Shown here: one piece after another, positions 39,215 through 48,970 of the stretch
Layout of the letters: each line of letters begins with the position of its first letter
Numbering within the stretch: the first letter of the stretch is position 1
Source: Fen-1254 sp963778945
GTDB taxonomy: Bacteria > Bacteroidota > Ignavibacteria > UBA10030
DNA: 64,000 nt
Assembly: GCA_963778945.1 (NCBI GenBank)
Contig: CAVZWL010000023.1
Coordinates: forward strand, 62,001 to 126,000
Reading direction: 5' to 3'
The notes under the pieces: model-generated
Database searches by the model: none
What the model saw: only the letters and a program-made list of their open reading frames with translations
What the model was told of the DNA's origin: nothing
Made by a program: the position numbers and the translations under genes

Positions 39215-39952
39215 TCAAAGCTCTCCCGTCCGCGCTTTTTCCAGCAAAGACTCGACCATCTTCTTCCGTTCCTGCTCTCCAACAAGTTCCGAATCAAGAG
39301 GAAGCGGCACGGCGACCGATTGTTCCTGAGGTTCCATGCTTTCGGAAAAAACTGCCGTGAGTTTCCGAAGCCCTTCTGCAACTCCGTCAATTGTCCCCAT
39401 AACGGCGCCGATGTGCTGCTGTGTTATATCTTCTACCTGCAAGGCCATCATGATTTCAGTGCAATCGGTCTGAAGGTCCTTCAATAACCGCTCGAGATTA
39501 TTAGTCGGACCGGTCATCTTCAAGTGTTGAAGATGCGATTCCCAGGTTTCGGCAAGCTGTACAATGTCTGCGTCCCAGCCCGATTTTTCCACTAACATTT
39601 TAACGACACCTGACATTTTTTTAGTCGCCTCGTCGAGATCCTTTTCCATCATGCCGGAAGAAACTACCGTCATAACTTCATCAAGAGTTCCTACCATTCT
39701 ATCTAATGTATTCAAGATATCATGCGACGCCTGCGTGGTCGCTTGCGTTACCCGGTCGAGTTGACCGGCAGCCTTGGGGAGATTAAGAGTCGCCACTTCT
39801 ACCACGGCATTGAGATCTTCAACGGCAGAACTAATTTGTCCCATAAGTACAGATATTTCATCGAGAATCGGAAGGGTACGCTGACCATACTCGCAGAACA
39901 CCTGAAGATCGGCGACCTTTCGAAGGATGCTGTCAAGATCCTGTTGCTTCAT
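39215..39952 (-). CDS. CheZ-like CheY-phosphate phosphatase, copy 2
   Basis: A 245-residue helical protein, paralogous to its downstream neighbour. The catalytic motif is LQVEDITQQHI (Asp175, Gln179). It has an extra N-terminal segment (LDSILRKVADLQVFCEYGQ) and a longer insert (about residues 100-160) before the catalytic helix. The C-terminus (ERKKMVESLLEKARTGEL) could be the CheY-binding tail. Two CheY genes lie immediately upstream, so each phosphatase may prefer one CheY. Confidence 0.73.
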   Translation of the reverse strand: MKQQDLDSILRKVADLQVFCEYGQRTLPILDEISVLMGQISSAVEDLNAVVEVATLNLPKAAGQLDRVTQATTQASHDILNTLDRMVGTLDEVMTVVSSGMMEKDLDEATKKMSGVVKMLVEKSGWDADIVQLAETWESHLQHLKMTGPTNNLERLLKDLQTDCTEIMMALQVEDITQQHIGAVMGTIDGVAEGLRKLTAVFSESMEPQEQSVAVPLPLDSELVGEQERKKMVESLLEKARTGEL

Positions 39953-40005
39953 AGTTCATATCCTTTTCGGTTCATAGTATCGTGATATTCAATGAATCGC
40001 TCATT

Positions 40006-40398
40006 TTAAATAGTGTTCACTTGAACCGTCTTAAGAATGCCTTGGATCTTTTCTTTCAGTTCCTGGGGCGTGAATGGCTTTACAATGTAACTGTTCACTT
40101 TTGCCTGCAGAGCTTCAATGACATCATGCTCGGTTCCGCGAGTAGTGACCATAAGGATCGGCAAGGACGAGTACATCGGTTTTGAACGGACTTCTTTGAT
40201 AAAATCCAAACCGTTCATTTCCGGCATGTTCCAGTCTGTGATAATGAAATCCACATTACCAGCTTCAAGCTTTGCAAGGGCCTCTTTTCCGTTTGCAGCT
40301 TCAACTGTATCTGAATAACCGACGGTTTTCAACGCAGTTGAGATAATACGTCGTATCGTGATGGAATCGTCCACAATGAGGATTTTCATTGATGTCAT
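40006..40398 (-). CDS. cheY: Chemotaxis response regulator CheY, copy 1
   Basis: A 130-residue stand-alone receiver: MKILIVDDSITIRRI, FIITDWNMPEMNG (phosphorylated Asp55), ILMVTTRG and YIVKPFTPQ (conserved Lys). Near-perfect match to CheY of flagellar or twitching systems. It lies between the second CheY and the CheZ-like genes. Confidence 0.9.
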   Translation of the reverse strand: MTSMKILIVDDSITIRRIISTALKTVGYSDTVEAANGKEALAKLEAGNVDFIITDWNMPEMNGLDFIKEVRSKPMYSSLPILMVTTRGTEHDVIEALQAKVNSYIVKPFTPQELKEKIQGILKTVQVNTI

Positions 40399-40529
40399 GG
40401 CATTATCCTTTTTTGGTTAAATTATTTTGATAATTTTTATATACATATTTTCTCTTCATCATAATGGAATATTATCTCTACTAAATAAATCGGCACAAGC
40501 ATGATTTATGAATAGGATATTTCCTATGC

Positions 40530-40916
40530 TCATTCGACATGCTGCACGGTCTTATTGACATAACGCAGAACCTCTCGTTGAATCGCTTCAGTGCTGAGCG
40601 GTTTTTCAAGAAACGCGATTGCCCCCATTTCCATTGCTTGATCCTTGCTTTTTAAATCCGTAAACGAGGTCAGGACAATAATCGGAATATTACGAAATTC
40701 GGGGGATTCTCGGAGCGTACGGATAAATTCAAAACCGTCCATATCAGGCATATTGAGATCAGTAATAATAAGGTCGAATCTCTCTAAAGGCATTCGCTCA
40801 AGAGCTTCTACTCCGTCTCCTGCGGTAACAACCCGAAATCCTTTGATATTCAGCGAGGCAGCTACAAATTTCCTAACTGTCGATGAATCATCAACCACCA
40901 GAATTACCTTTTCCAT
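40530..40916 (-). CDS. Response regulator CheY, copy 2
   Basis: A 128-residue stand-alone receiver: VILVVDDSSTVRKFV, LIITDLNMPDMDG (Asp53), IIVLTSFTD and AFLEKPLST. The Phe-Leu-Glu before Lys-Pro differs from the Tyr-Ile-Val of copy 1, suggesting different partners. It starts 8 bases after the repaired end of cheR. Confidence 0.88.
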   Translation of the reverse strand: MEKVILVVDDSSTVRKFVAASLNIKGFRVVTAGDGVEALERMPLERFDLIITDLNMPDMDGFEFIRTLRESPEFRNIPIIVLTSFTDLKSKDQAMEMGAIAFLEKPLSTEAIQREVLRYVNKTVQHVE

Positions 40917-40923
40917 ACTTCCC

Positions 40924-41824
40924 TTACTCCTTCTTATATACAGTTGCCCCGGGAATGCTCACAAGTTTAAATGCAGTAGAAATTCTGTGCAGCATCTCAG
41001 AATAGCCGATAAAGAGATATCCGCCCCGGTTGAGGCTATAATACAGATCCCCAACAACCTGTATTTTTGCTTTTTCGTCGAAGTAAATAAGAACATTCGT
41101 ACAAAAAAATGAAGTCGAAGTGCATCATCCGCCTGTTCTTTTGGCGGTCCATCAAATTATGATGTTCAAATCGCACAAGATCCTTGACTTCTGCATGCAG
41201 CCGGTACAGTCCGTTGGAATTATCAAAATATTTCTTCAAGTATAATTCCGGCGTGCTGCGGATTGCGTAGTGATTGTATTCAGCTTTCCGTGCCGCATCC
41301 AATATTGCTGTGTTGATATCAGTACCTATAATCTCAATATGCAAGTCGGGAAAACGGGGTTTGAGATGTTCAAGATACAGGATCGCCAGTGTGTACGGCT
41401 CTTCGCCTGAAGAACATGCCGCACACCAGATTCTGAGAGTTCGAGCACCCAATCCTTTTTTAGCATCTATGATTTCCCCGGCCAGATTCCGTTGGAACGC
41501 ACTGATTTGCGGTTCATTCCGAAAGAATGAAGTTTCGTTGACCGTAATTGTGTTGCACAGGAATTCAAACTCGCCTTGCTTATGCTGTTCATTTTTTAAT
41601 AATTGGAGGTAATCTTCAAAATGAGCAATCCTTAAAAAATGCAGACGCTTTGCAAGTCTTCCCTCAAGAAAATATTTTTTCTTTTCAGGGAAGAAAATAC
41701 CGGTTTTTGCATAGATAAAGTTTCTCAGCACAACGAAGGTTTCATCAGAAAGCATCGGAGCAGCAGGATCGGTACGGGCTATTTCAGGGATTTCTTCAAA
41801 CATTTTAATCGTCTTTATGCTCAA
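40924..41824 (-). CDS. cheR: Chemotaxis protein methyltransferase CheR, one frame break
   Basis: About 300 residues after removing one T from the seven-base run at 41103-41109. The N-terminal helical domain (FVVLRNFIYAKTGIFFPEKK, KRLHFLRIAHFEDYLQLL) precedes the SAM-binding domain: ITVNETSFFRN, LRIWCAACSSGEEPYTLA, IEIIGTDINTAILDAARKA and, after the repair, FIFCTNVLIYFDEKAK and LNRGGYLFIGYSE. It methylates receptor glutamates using S-adenosylmethionine. The first possible ATG overlaps the HEAT-repeat gene by 20 bases; an ATG seven codons further in would begin just after that stop. Confidence 0.92.
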
Positions 41825-43259
41825 GCGGTTCGGTCCGATTCGACGGTCTGCTTCCGCCGGCAGGATATCCTGCCGTGTAGAGCGCTGATAAGGCGGCTTC
41901 CCGTACCGTCTCGTTTTCGTCGTTGCTTAATCTTGCAATGCAATCCAAGGCGCGCTGTGTCGCTATGGCAGCGAGTCTTTCGATAATATGAACTCGCGAC
42001 CATGGATCGAGTTCCGGAATAACACTGCTGAGGAATGCAAGAGCACGGTCACAATCGAGTCCAAAGAGCGTATCCGCAATAATCTCCCAGTCTTCCTGAT
42101 GAGCTTCAGGCCAATATGCTGCTGTCGCTGCAAATGCTCTGTTCAGTTCGTCGTTATCGATTGGGAAGCTGTCATATTTTTTAAAAGAGTGAATAAATTC
42201 TATCGCTAATTTTCCAAGAAGCATAATGAGCTGAATCTTTCCTCTTGTCATCCCTCCTTCGAGACACTCCATGGCAATTCGGAATACTTGAGGCCGCTCC
42301 GACATTTGAGCGATAATTACAAAATCCATTTCTTCAGAAATACCGAGAGAGAGAAGCAGCGCCTTTGTGGTCTGCGTATCTTTAAATTGAATCAGTCCCT
42401 TTGCCGCACTGAGTTGAATATCATGATTATCGTTGTGGAGAGCATGGAGGAGATCGCTTCGAACCTTATGATCAAATTTATATTCAAGATTGCATCGTTC
42501 TATGATCTGTACCATAACATGCAGCAGAATATTCCGAAGAGGTCCATTAATGTTCTCATAGTTCGCTTGAATTATTTCAAGCGTTTCGGCATTTCCGACA
42601 GTTCCTATCGCATCAAGCAAAGCGAAGATATAAGTTCCATCTGCGTCACCATCAGTGATTACTTCTTTAAATTTGCTCTCGATATAATCACGTACAGTGC
42701 TGCCGCCGATCTTTCCGAGCGCCTCTATTGCGATGATGCGCGCGAATGGAAGTTTCTCAAATACGCCGCGAATCAATCCGATTGCTTCGGTGCTTCCGAT
42801 GTTGCCGAGAGCTTCAAGAGTTGACACCAGAACATTCGGATCCGGATCGTTCAAAAGCGGCAGCAGATAGTAAATGGGTTCTTTGCTTTTAATCTCCCCG
42901 ATAATATCTACTGCAATTTTACGAATATCTTTGTCGGCATCTCCCAGATATGGAACAAGCGCGTGAACCGAGTCTTTCCCTAGTTTGACAAGCAGTTTAG
43001 CTGCCATGCTTCGCGAGGTAAGACTTTCATCTTCAATATGATGCACGATTGCACGCGCAGCGGCTACGCCTCCGATACTTAAGAGTGAGCGTGAAACAGC
43101 ATCTCCGACTCCCTTGTTCGTATCCTGCAAAGCAATGGAAAGAACTGAAAGGATGTTCCGATCGCCGTATTCCGCAAGATCTTCTGCAGCTCTTCGCCTG
43201 CTATCAGGATCCGGATCTGTCAACAGAAGACTTACAAGATTTTTCGTTTGTTCATCCAT
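41805..43259 (-). CDS. HEAT-repeat protein of the chemosensory operon
   Basis: A 484-residue solenoid made almost entirely of about ten HEAT-like repeats (for example DSRRRAAEDLAEYGDRNILSVL, DKDIRKIAVDIIGEIKSKEPIY, DPNVLVSTLEALGNIGSTEA, NETVREAALSALYTAGYPAG). There is no signal peptide or catalytic motif, so it is a cytosolic scaffold or protein-binding element. The gene overlaps cheR, implying a role linked to receptor methylation or array organisation. Its function is unknown. Confidence 0.85.
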   Translation of the reverse strand: MDEQTKNLVSLLLTDPDPDSRRRAAEDLAEYGDRNILSVLSIALQDTNKGVGDAVSRSLLSIGGVAAARAIVHHIEDESLTSRSMAAKLLVKLGKDSVHALVPYLGDADKDIRKIAVDIIGEIKSKEPIYYLLPLLNDPDPNVLVSTLEALGNIGSTEAIGLIRGVFEKLPFARIIAIEALGKIGGSTVRDYIESKFKEVITDGDADGTYIFALLDAIGTVGNAETLEIIQANYENINGPLRNILLHVMVQIIERCNLEYKFDHKVRSDLLHALHNDNHDIQLSAAKGLIQFKDTQTTKALLLSLGISEEMDFVIIAQMSERPQVFRIAMECLEGGMTRGKIQLIMLLGKLAIEFIHSFKKYDSFPIDNDELNRAFAATAAYWPEAHQEDWEIIADTLFGLDCDRALAFLSSVIPELDPWSRVHIIERLAAIATQRALDCIARLSNDENETVREAALSALYTAGYPAGGSRPSNRTEPLEHKDD

Positions 43260-43455
43260 GAGATTTTCTTTTCATTGGGCGACTATCGACGCATCGTTCA
43301 GGCGATAAGAAACGATCACAACAAATTGCATACTGTAGACTTCGTCCATAATCGCTTCTCGAGCTCCTCTGCGTATTTTGTTTACTCAAGAATAAACTCT
43401 TCTTCCGGTGTCCTTGCAGCATTTCTTAAATTATTCTTTCGCTAAAAATACAGTC

Positions 43456-44430
43456 CTAATCCGACATACTTGGAAGAGCAATCAATTTTTGGATGTCCGG
43501 GTCGTTAAGATTATCACGAGTTATCACACATACATCGACGTCGATATTGGAGGGAACTTCCTTTCCGCGGATTTTATCGACAATCGTTTTAATACAAAAA
43601 TATCCCATGCGCGCCGGATCCTGAGTGACAACGGCATCGATTTCATTCTTCTTTAACGCTTCAATCGTAAAAGCTGGTGCGTCGAAACCGACGAATTTGA
43701 CTTTACCAGCCAGGTTAAGTTTTCGCAGCGCAAGAACCATGCCCATTGTTGATTGTTCAAAGGAACAAAAGATACCGTCTGCTTCGGCAAGTTTATCGGC
43801 CATTTTCATGCTTTCATTCATGGCTTCCTCTGTCGTACCGCTGACATGACGATTCTTCTCGATCACCTGAATACCTTCGTATTTTGCTATCGCTTCAAGA
43901 AATCCTTCTTCACGGCTCCTGAGATTGGATTGACTAATCGCGCATCTCAGCATGACAACCTTGCCTTTGCCTCCAAGCAATTTGGCTAATTGCTGACCCG
44001 CTACATTTCCTGCTTTTTTGTTGTCTATACCGATGTAACTGATGAAATCTTTTCCTTGTTTTCCTCGCAGCACACTATCATAGATTAAGACCGGTATTCT
44101 TCCTTTTGCAGCATGAGCAACCGGCACAGCTAAAGCATCCCTGTCCAAGGGTGCAAGTACGATCCCCGATACACCTTCATTTATAAACTGCTCAACAATT
44201 GATATCTGTTCTGCAACATCGTCCTCCTTCGACGGACCTCTCCACACAATTTCAACGCCTCCTAATGCAGCGGCTCCCAATTTTACGCCTGCGTGTACTG
44301 ATTTCCAGAAAATGGCATTGTTGCTTTTAGGAATAACGGCGATTTTAATTTTTTCCTGCGGCAGCACGAATGTCCAGACCCCCGAAACAAGGATCAATGT
44401 GGATAAGGAATTAATAATTGTCTTGTTCAT
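43456..44430 (-). CDS. Periplasmic sugar-binding protein (Peripla_BP_4), divergent third copy
   Basis: About 324 residues from MNKTIINSLSTLILVSGVW (signal peptide); the longer frame with an ATG 19 codons upstream would not give a signal. Type I fold: KIAVIPKSNNAIFWKSVHAGVK, VSGIVLAPLDRDALA, IPVLIYDSVL, SYIGIDNKKAGNVAG, GIFCSFEQSTMGM and VKFVGFDAP. It resembles ribose-binding proteins (RbsB class). It is encoded between CheW and the HEAT/CheR genes with no importer genes, again pointing to a sensory role. Confidence 0.87.
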   Translation of the reverse strand: MNKTIINSLSTLILVSGVWTFVLPQEKIKIAVIPKSNNAIFWKSVHAGVKLGAAALGGVEIVWRGPSKEDDVAEQISIVEQFINEGVSGIVLAPLDRDALAVPVAHAAKGRIPVLIYDSVLRGKQGKDFISYIGIDNKKAGNVAGQQLAKLLGGKGKVVMLRCAISQSNLRSREEGFLEAIAKYEGIQVIEKNRHVSGTTEEAMNESMKMADKLAEADGIFCSFEQSTMGMVLALRKLNLAGKVKFVGFDAPAFTIEALKKNEIDAVVTQDPARMGYFCIKTIVDKIRGKEVPSNIDVDVCVITRDNLNDPDIQKLIALPSMSD

Positions 44431-44522
44431 GATTCTTTTTCTCTCTTGTAAGTATGTTTTGCCTTGATCGCAGGTCAAGCAGAGCAAGTTTCCTGCTCAT
44501 TCATGTTATTCATATCATCGCT

Positions 44523-45027
44523 TCAGGTTGTCGACACGAGTTCCTGCTTTTCTTTCTCCAGAAGTATACGATCAGGATCGAGCAGAATTAATAAGCGATT
44601 TTCCAATTTAGCGACAGCAGTAATGTACCTCCGACCCGATACCGGCGACAATCGGCGGCGGCGGTTCTGTAATATTTTTCGGAATCCGAATTACTTCCTG
44701 AACGGCATCGACTATAAATCCGATGACCGCTTCGCCCAATTCAACGACAATAATGCGTGTGTTCCTGTCATATTCTTTCTGCGGAAAACCGAATCGCTTC
44801 CGCAAATCGATAATGGGAATAACTTTTCCGCGCAAATTTATTACACCGCTTACAAACTCCGGCGAATTAGGGACATGCGTAATATCAACCATTCGGTTGA
44901 TTTCCTGGATTCTTTGAATGTCCAACCCGAATTCTTCTTGACCGATATTAAAACTCACCAGTTGAAGCACCTCTTCTGTCTGAACTCTTTTTTCCCTTTG
45001 GGCTTTTATATTCATTGTGGCTGTCAT
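44523..45027 (-). CDS. cheW: Chemotaxis coupling protein CheW, one frame break
   Basis: About 167 residues once one G is removed at about 44628, restoring IGSEYITAVAKLENRLLILLDPDRILL. The protein has the CheW SH3-like double domain: QLVSFNIGQEEFGLDIQRIQEI, VSGVINLRGKVIPIIDLRKRFG and VIGFIVDAVQEV. It couples CheA to the receptor. Start either at MTATMNIK or at the inner ATG (MNIKAQR). It is the first gene of the long minus-strand chemosensory run. Confidence 0.92.
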
Positions 45028-45637
45028 TGAGTTCTTCCTTTCAAGGAATTATTAAATTATAAACTTTATTGCAGTGATTGAATGGAAATATGAAAGCTGA
45101 TTTGTCCATAAAATAAGATTTTTCATAAACAAGACGATCGAGGAGATAGAGACCCTCTTTCTTTAATCATTATCTGTCCAATAATTACGAGTGCAATTTG
45201 CAAAAAATGAATGATCGGGAGTATCAGAATAAGTCTGATTTTCATGTAGGGTTTAGTTTACAGAGAGCGGAACCGGGAAAACTCGGGAATGTCGTATACT
45301 TCCAATAGCAACCAAAATCTTTAAGCAAAACAGCATGAAATTGCCGAATCGGCGCCCGGCAGTCCGGGAAAAACGGATAGAATCGGGGAGAAGCATAGGA
45401 AAAAACTGATGGAAAAATCAGCTGAAAGACGGGACTATTCTAAAGTTTTACAGGAGAGAAATATAAATCCTTGAGACGCCGACAAAGACTCAGGAGTTGG
45501 AGATAGAAAGCGAATCCGTTTCAAATTAATTGATAAAGAGAATTCTGCAGAACCGACCTTCCATCTGCATTTTTTGATTTCGCAGACCGGCATAAAAAAC
45601 GAGTACGATTATTTTATATAACTCATAACCGTATGGA
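45028..45637. other. Intergenic region upstream of cheW
   Basis: About 610 bases without a supportable gene on either strand. It separates the NarL/kinase operon (ending at its right edge) from the chemosensory run and should hold the cheW promoter. I see no strong promoter hexamers, repeats or terminator beyond short imperfect palindromes (such as the GCCCGGCAGTCCGGG stretch). Confidence 0.4.
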
Positions 45638-46270
45638 TTACGTCAGCAGACCGTTCTGAAGGGCGTAGGTCACAATTTGTGCATTGTTCTCAAGTTTCAT
45701 TTTCTCCAAAATATGAGTCCGATGCGTACTTACCGTCTTGACGCTGACTGAGAGCTCCGCTCCAATCGCTTTTAATGACTTTCCCTTGGCCATCATAATC
45801 ATGATTTGATATTCACGATCAGAGAGATGTTCATGTGGAAGCTTCGGGGAGCCCCGGCTTATATTCTGCGCGATGGATTCGGCGAGCACTTGAGAGATAA
45901 AAACTTTTCCTGAAGCAACTCTTCGAATTGCAGGTATGAGATGTTCAAGCGCAATATCTTTGGATAAATATCCTGATGCACCGAGGTTCAATGCGCGAAT
46001 TCCGAATACCTCTTCCGGATTCATGCTTAATATGAGAATTGCCATCTCAGGTTTTTCTGATTTAATTCTTTTTATTGCTTCAAATCCATCGAGTTTTGGC
46101 ATAGAGAGGTCGAGTACAAGAACATCGTAATCTGTGTTCCGGATCTTCTCCATTACTTCAAGACCATCACATGCCTCATCTTCAACTTTGATATCCGGTA
46201 TATCTTTGAGGATTGTCTTGAGTCCTTTTCGGACTATCGGATGGTCGTCGGCAATAAGGACACGAATCAT
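45638..46270 (-). CDS. NarL/FixJ-type response regulator
   Basis: A 210-residue regulator: receiver (VLIADDHPIVRKGLKTI, LVLDLSMPKLDG with Asp54, GYLSKDI) and a C-terminal LuxR-type HTH (LSDREYQIMIMMAKGKSLKAI, VSVKTVSTHRTHILEKM). It is 6 bases downstream of a HisKA_3 kinase, its evident partner. It should control transcription of unlinked or adjacent genes. Confidence 0.92.
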   Translation of the reverse strand: MIRVLIADDHPIVRKGLKTILKDIPDIKVEDEACDGLEVMEKIRNTDYDVLVLDLSMPKLDGFEAIKRIKSEKPEMAILILSMNPEEVFGIRALNLGASGYLSKDIALEHLIPAIRRVASGKVFISQVLAESIAQNISRGSPKLPHEHLSDREYQIMIMMAKGKSLKAIGAELSVSVKTVSTHRTHILEKMKLENNAQIVTYALQNGLLT

Positions 46271-46276
46271 GATCTT

Positions 46277-48970
46277 CTATCTCCGCTTCTCTTGTTTGCT
46301 GAGCGGGACTTCCACTGTCAGCATTGTTCCGTTCCCCGGTTTTCCATCAAGGGTTAGAGTTCCGCTGATCGTCCGAATCCGCTCGCGTATACCGACTAAT
46401 CCTAATGTAGTCGTGTTCGTCAATTCTTTCTTGGTAATGCCTCGACCATCATCACGAATAGAGAGGATTATTGAATCCTGTCGCTGTATTAATCTGATAT
46501 AAACGTGCTGTGCTTGTGCATGTCTCACGATGTTGGTTAACGCTTCCCGAAAAATCCGGTATAGAACCTCGCCTATCTTAGCTTTCACTTCGAACTCAGC
46601 AGGTTCGATTGTTACAATACCTAAAAGTCCTGTCTTTTTTTCTACTTGATCAATGTCCCATTGTATCGATCCGCCCAAACCAAGCGCCTCAAGCTGCGGC
46701 GGCCGTATTTCCTTTGAGATCCGCTTCACTGAGGCCAGCGCTTCATTTAACGCATCCATCATGCCGTCAATCTTCATCATAACATCCGTATTATCCTTTA
46801 CTCCCTCTAATCTAAGCCAACTTAGGTCAAATTTCAAGATGGTCAGTAACTGACCGAGCTCATCGTGAAGTTCGCGTGAAATTCGTTTCCGCTCTTCTTC
46901 AAGGACCTGTTCAAGGTGTTCAGTAAAATGCTGCAGCTGTTTGCGGGAAACGTCAAGTTCCTGCTCAGCTTTCCGGCGCTGCGTAATATCACGGCTCACC
47001 ATGACCATTCGCTGTTCACCCGACGAAGTACTGTAGACTCGGCCTGAAGATTCAAACCAATGCCACCTGCCCAAATTGTCCCCGTAGCGATACATAACGC
47101 TTCCGCCCTGATTATCGAGAATCTCCTTCATCAGGGGCTTGTCTTTGCCGTAAACCCTGGAAAGCACGTTCGTACCGACCAAATCTGCCGGCTCAAAACC
47201 AAGGATCAGCTTGACGTTCGAACTGACATAAAGGAATTTTCCCTCAGCATCGATTTCGATGACAAGATCCGTAGAATTTTCAACAAGCAGACGATAACGT
47301 TCTTCACTTTCGCGTAAAGCTTCCTCCGCATGTTTACGTTCCGTAATATCGAAAACAAATCCTTCGTAATAAAGGATATTCCCCGATTTGTCTCTTAAAT
47401 CGTGGACCGTCATTAAGACCCAGACTATCGATCCATCCTTTTTCCTCCACCGGGTCTCGCAACTTAATGCAACATTTTCCCCGTAAGCATCGTGTTGCGC
47501 AATAAATCTTTTACGATCCTCATCGTCATAATAAATCGATTGTCCCATGTGGCATCCGATCAATTCATCCACATTGTCATAACCTAACAGTTTTGCGATA
47601 CTGGTATTAGCGCTGAGCATTTCCCCTGCTCGCGTTGATTGATATATGCCGATGGGAGCCCAGGTGACAATATCCCGGTATTTCTTTTCACTTTCTCGAA
47701 GAGCTCTCTCTACCCGTTTTTGTTCCGTGACATCGCGATCGATGCCGATAGAGTACGGCTCTCCGCGCCAGGTGATAGGCACACCGGTATACTCGATGAT
47801 ATTGTCTTTTCCATCCGGACGGATCCATGAAAAAGAGCCCTGATAAATTTCTCCCTTCGCAAGGGCTTCCAGGCGATTGGAATTCGCACTTTCTTCAAGC
47901 GTGATTTGCAGTTCTTGAATGCCTACGCGCTGCAGCTCTTCGCGGGTTCGCCCTGCCATGGAAGCGTAGCGTTCATTACACTCGATAAGCTTTCTCTTAT
48001 AGGGATCAGGATTATTCGTGTATATGCAAATACCGTCGAAAACATTTTCAAATATCATCCGGAATCTTTCCTCGGAATCCCGGACTGCTTCTTCCGCCCG
48101 TTTGCGCATGGTAATGTCGGTCGCCATAACAAGGCGAGCCGGTTTTTCTTCAAATATCAAATCGTGCGTTGTAATCTCGACATCTATGACCGTTCCGTCT
48201 TTTTTCCTATGGCAGAAGGATCCCGCTTTGCGCAGCGCTTCTCCGCCGGCCTCTACAGACTGCAGAAATCGAGTCTCTTCTTCATCATTGTAAAGCTCTT
48301 TGATCGTCATGGAAAGAAATTCTTCTGCTGAGTAGCCGTACTGCTGAACCGCAGCATCATTCACGGCAAGAAAAGCAAGCGTCGTACGGTCATACACCCA
48401 AAGTGGGATTGGATTATTAAGAAAAAGCATACGGTAGTGCTCTTCCTTGCTCGCCAATATCTTTTCAATTTCTGCCCGTTCGGATATTTCATTCAATAAT
48501 TTCTTATTAACGGTTTCCAGTTTTTTGGTCCGCTGCTTTACCCGCCTGTCAAGCATTTTGGCTGCATCACGAAGTTCGTCCTCATTCTGCTTTATTCTCT
48601 CCATCAAACGCACATACGCAAGCAGTACCTGTTTTGAGATCGGCTTTACCAGATAGCCTTCTGCCCCGGCATCCAGGCCCTGAACCTGATTTTTACTTTC
48701 GATCTCTACGCCGGAGATCAAGACAACAAGAGTATGTTTGATGTCCGGATTGTTCTTGATTTGCCGGCATATTTCAACACCGTTCATATCGGCCAGAAAG
48801 ACATCGAGCATGAGCAGGTCCGGATTACACTCATTCAACAATCGCAGACAATCAGTCCCGGTCTCTGCCTCCAAAATTTCATATCCTTCGCTTTTCAGGA
48901 TGTAAGAAAGAATTCGCAAATATGCCGTGTTATCATCGACAATGAGTATTTTAAAATCTCTTTTCTTCAT
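46277..48970 (-). CDS. Receiver-4xPAS-HisKA_3 sensor kinase
   Basis: An 897-residue cytosolic kinase without membrane helices. Order: receiver (FKILIVDDNTAYLRIL, LMLDVFLADMNG), coiled coil, four PAS domains opening EEHYRMLFLNNPIPLWVYD, EERFRMIFENVFDG, EKKYRDIVTWAPIGIYQS and EERYRLLVENSTDLVIEID, then HisKA_3 with His in ISRELHDELGQLLTILK, and a NarX/DegS-type HATPase (REALTNIVRHAQAQHVY, DDGRGITKK, LGLVGIRERI). Its pair is the NarL regulator directly downstream. The receiver at the N-terminus suggests it is itself regulated by another kinase. Confidence 0.92.
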   Translation of the reverse strand: MKKRDFKILIVDDNTAYLRILSYILKSEGYEILEAETGTDCLRLLNECNPDLLMLDVFLADMNGVEICRQIKNNPDIKHTLVVLISGVEIESKNQVQGLDAGAEGYLVKPISKQVLLAYVRLMERIKQNEDELRDAAKMLDRRVKQRTKKLETVNKKLLNEISERAEIEKILASKEEHYRMLFLNNPIPLWVYDRTTLAFLAVNDAAVQQYGYSAEEFLSMTIKELYNDEEETRFLQSVEAGGEALRKAGSFCHRKKDGTVIDVEITTHDLIFEEKPARLVMATDITMRKRAEEAVRDSEERFRMIFENVFDGICIYTNNPDPYKRKLIECNERYASMAGRTREELQRVGIQELQITLEESANSNRLEALAKGEIYQGSFSWIRPDGKDNIIEYTGVPITWRGEPYSIGIDRDVTEQKRVERALRESEKKYRDIVTWAPIGIYQSTRAGEMLSANTSIAKLLGYDNVDELIGCHMGQSIYYDDEDRKRFIAQHDAYGENVALSCETRWRKKDGSIVWVLMTVHDLRDKSGNILYYEGFVFDITERKHAEEALRESEERYRLLVENSTDLVIEIDAEGKFLYVSSNVKLILGFEPADLVGTNVLSRVYGKDKPLMKEILDNQGGSVMYRYGDNLGRWHWFESSGRVYSTSSGEQRMVMVSRDITQRRKAEQELDVSRKQLQHFTEHLEQVLEEERKRISRELHDELGQLLTILKFDLSWLRLEGVKDNTDVMMKIDGMMDALNEALASVKRISKEIRPPQLEALGLGGSIQWDIDQVEKKTGLLGIVTIEPAEFEVKAKIGEVLYRIFREALTNIVRHAQAQHVYIRLIQRQDSIILSIRDDGRGITKKELTNTTTLGLVGIRERIRTISGTLTLDGKPGNGTMLTVEVPLSKQEKRR

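Noticed and set aside
38537..39952. Programmed ribosomal frameshifting as an explanation for the broken genes
   Set aside because: The breaks occur in unrelated families, at different sequence contexts and in both directions, with no shared slippery site or stem-loop.
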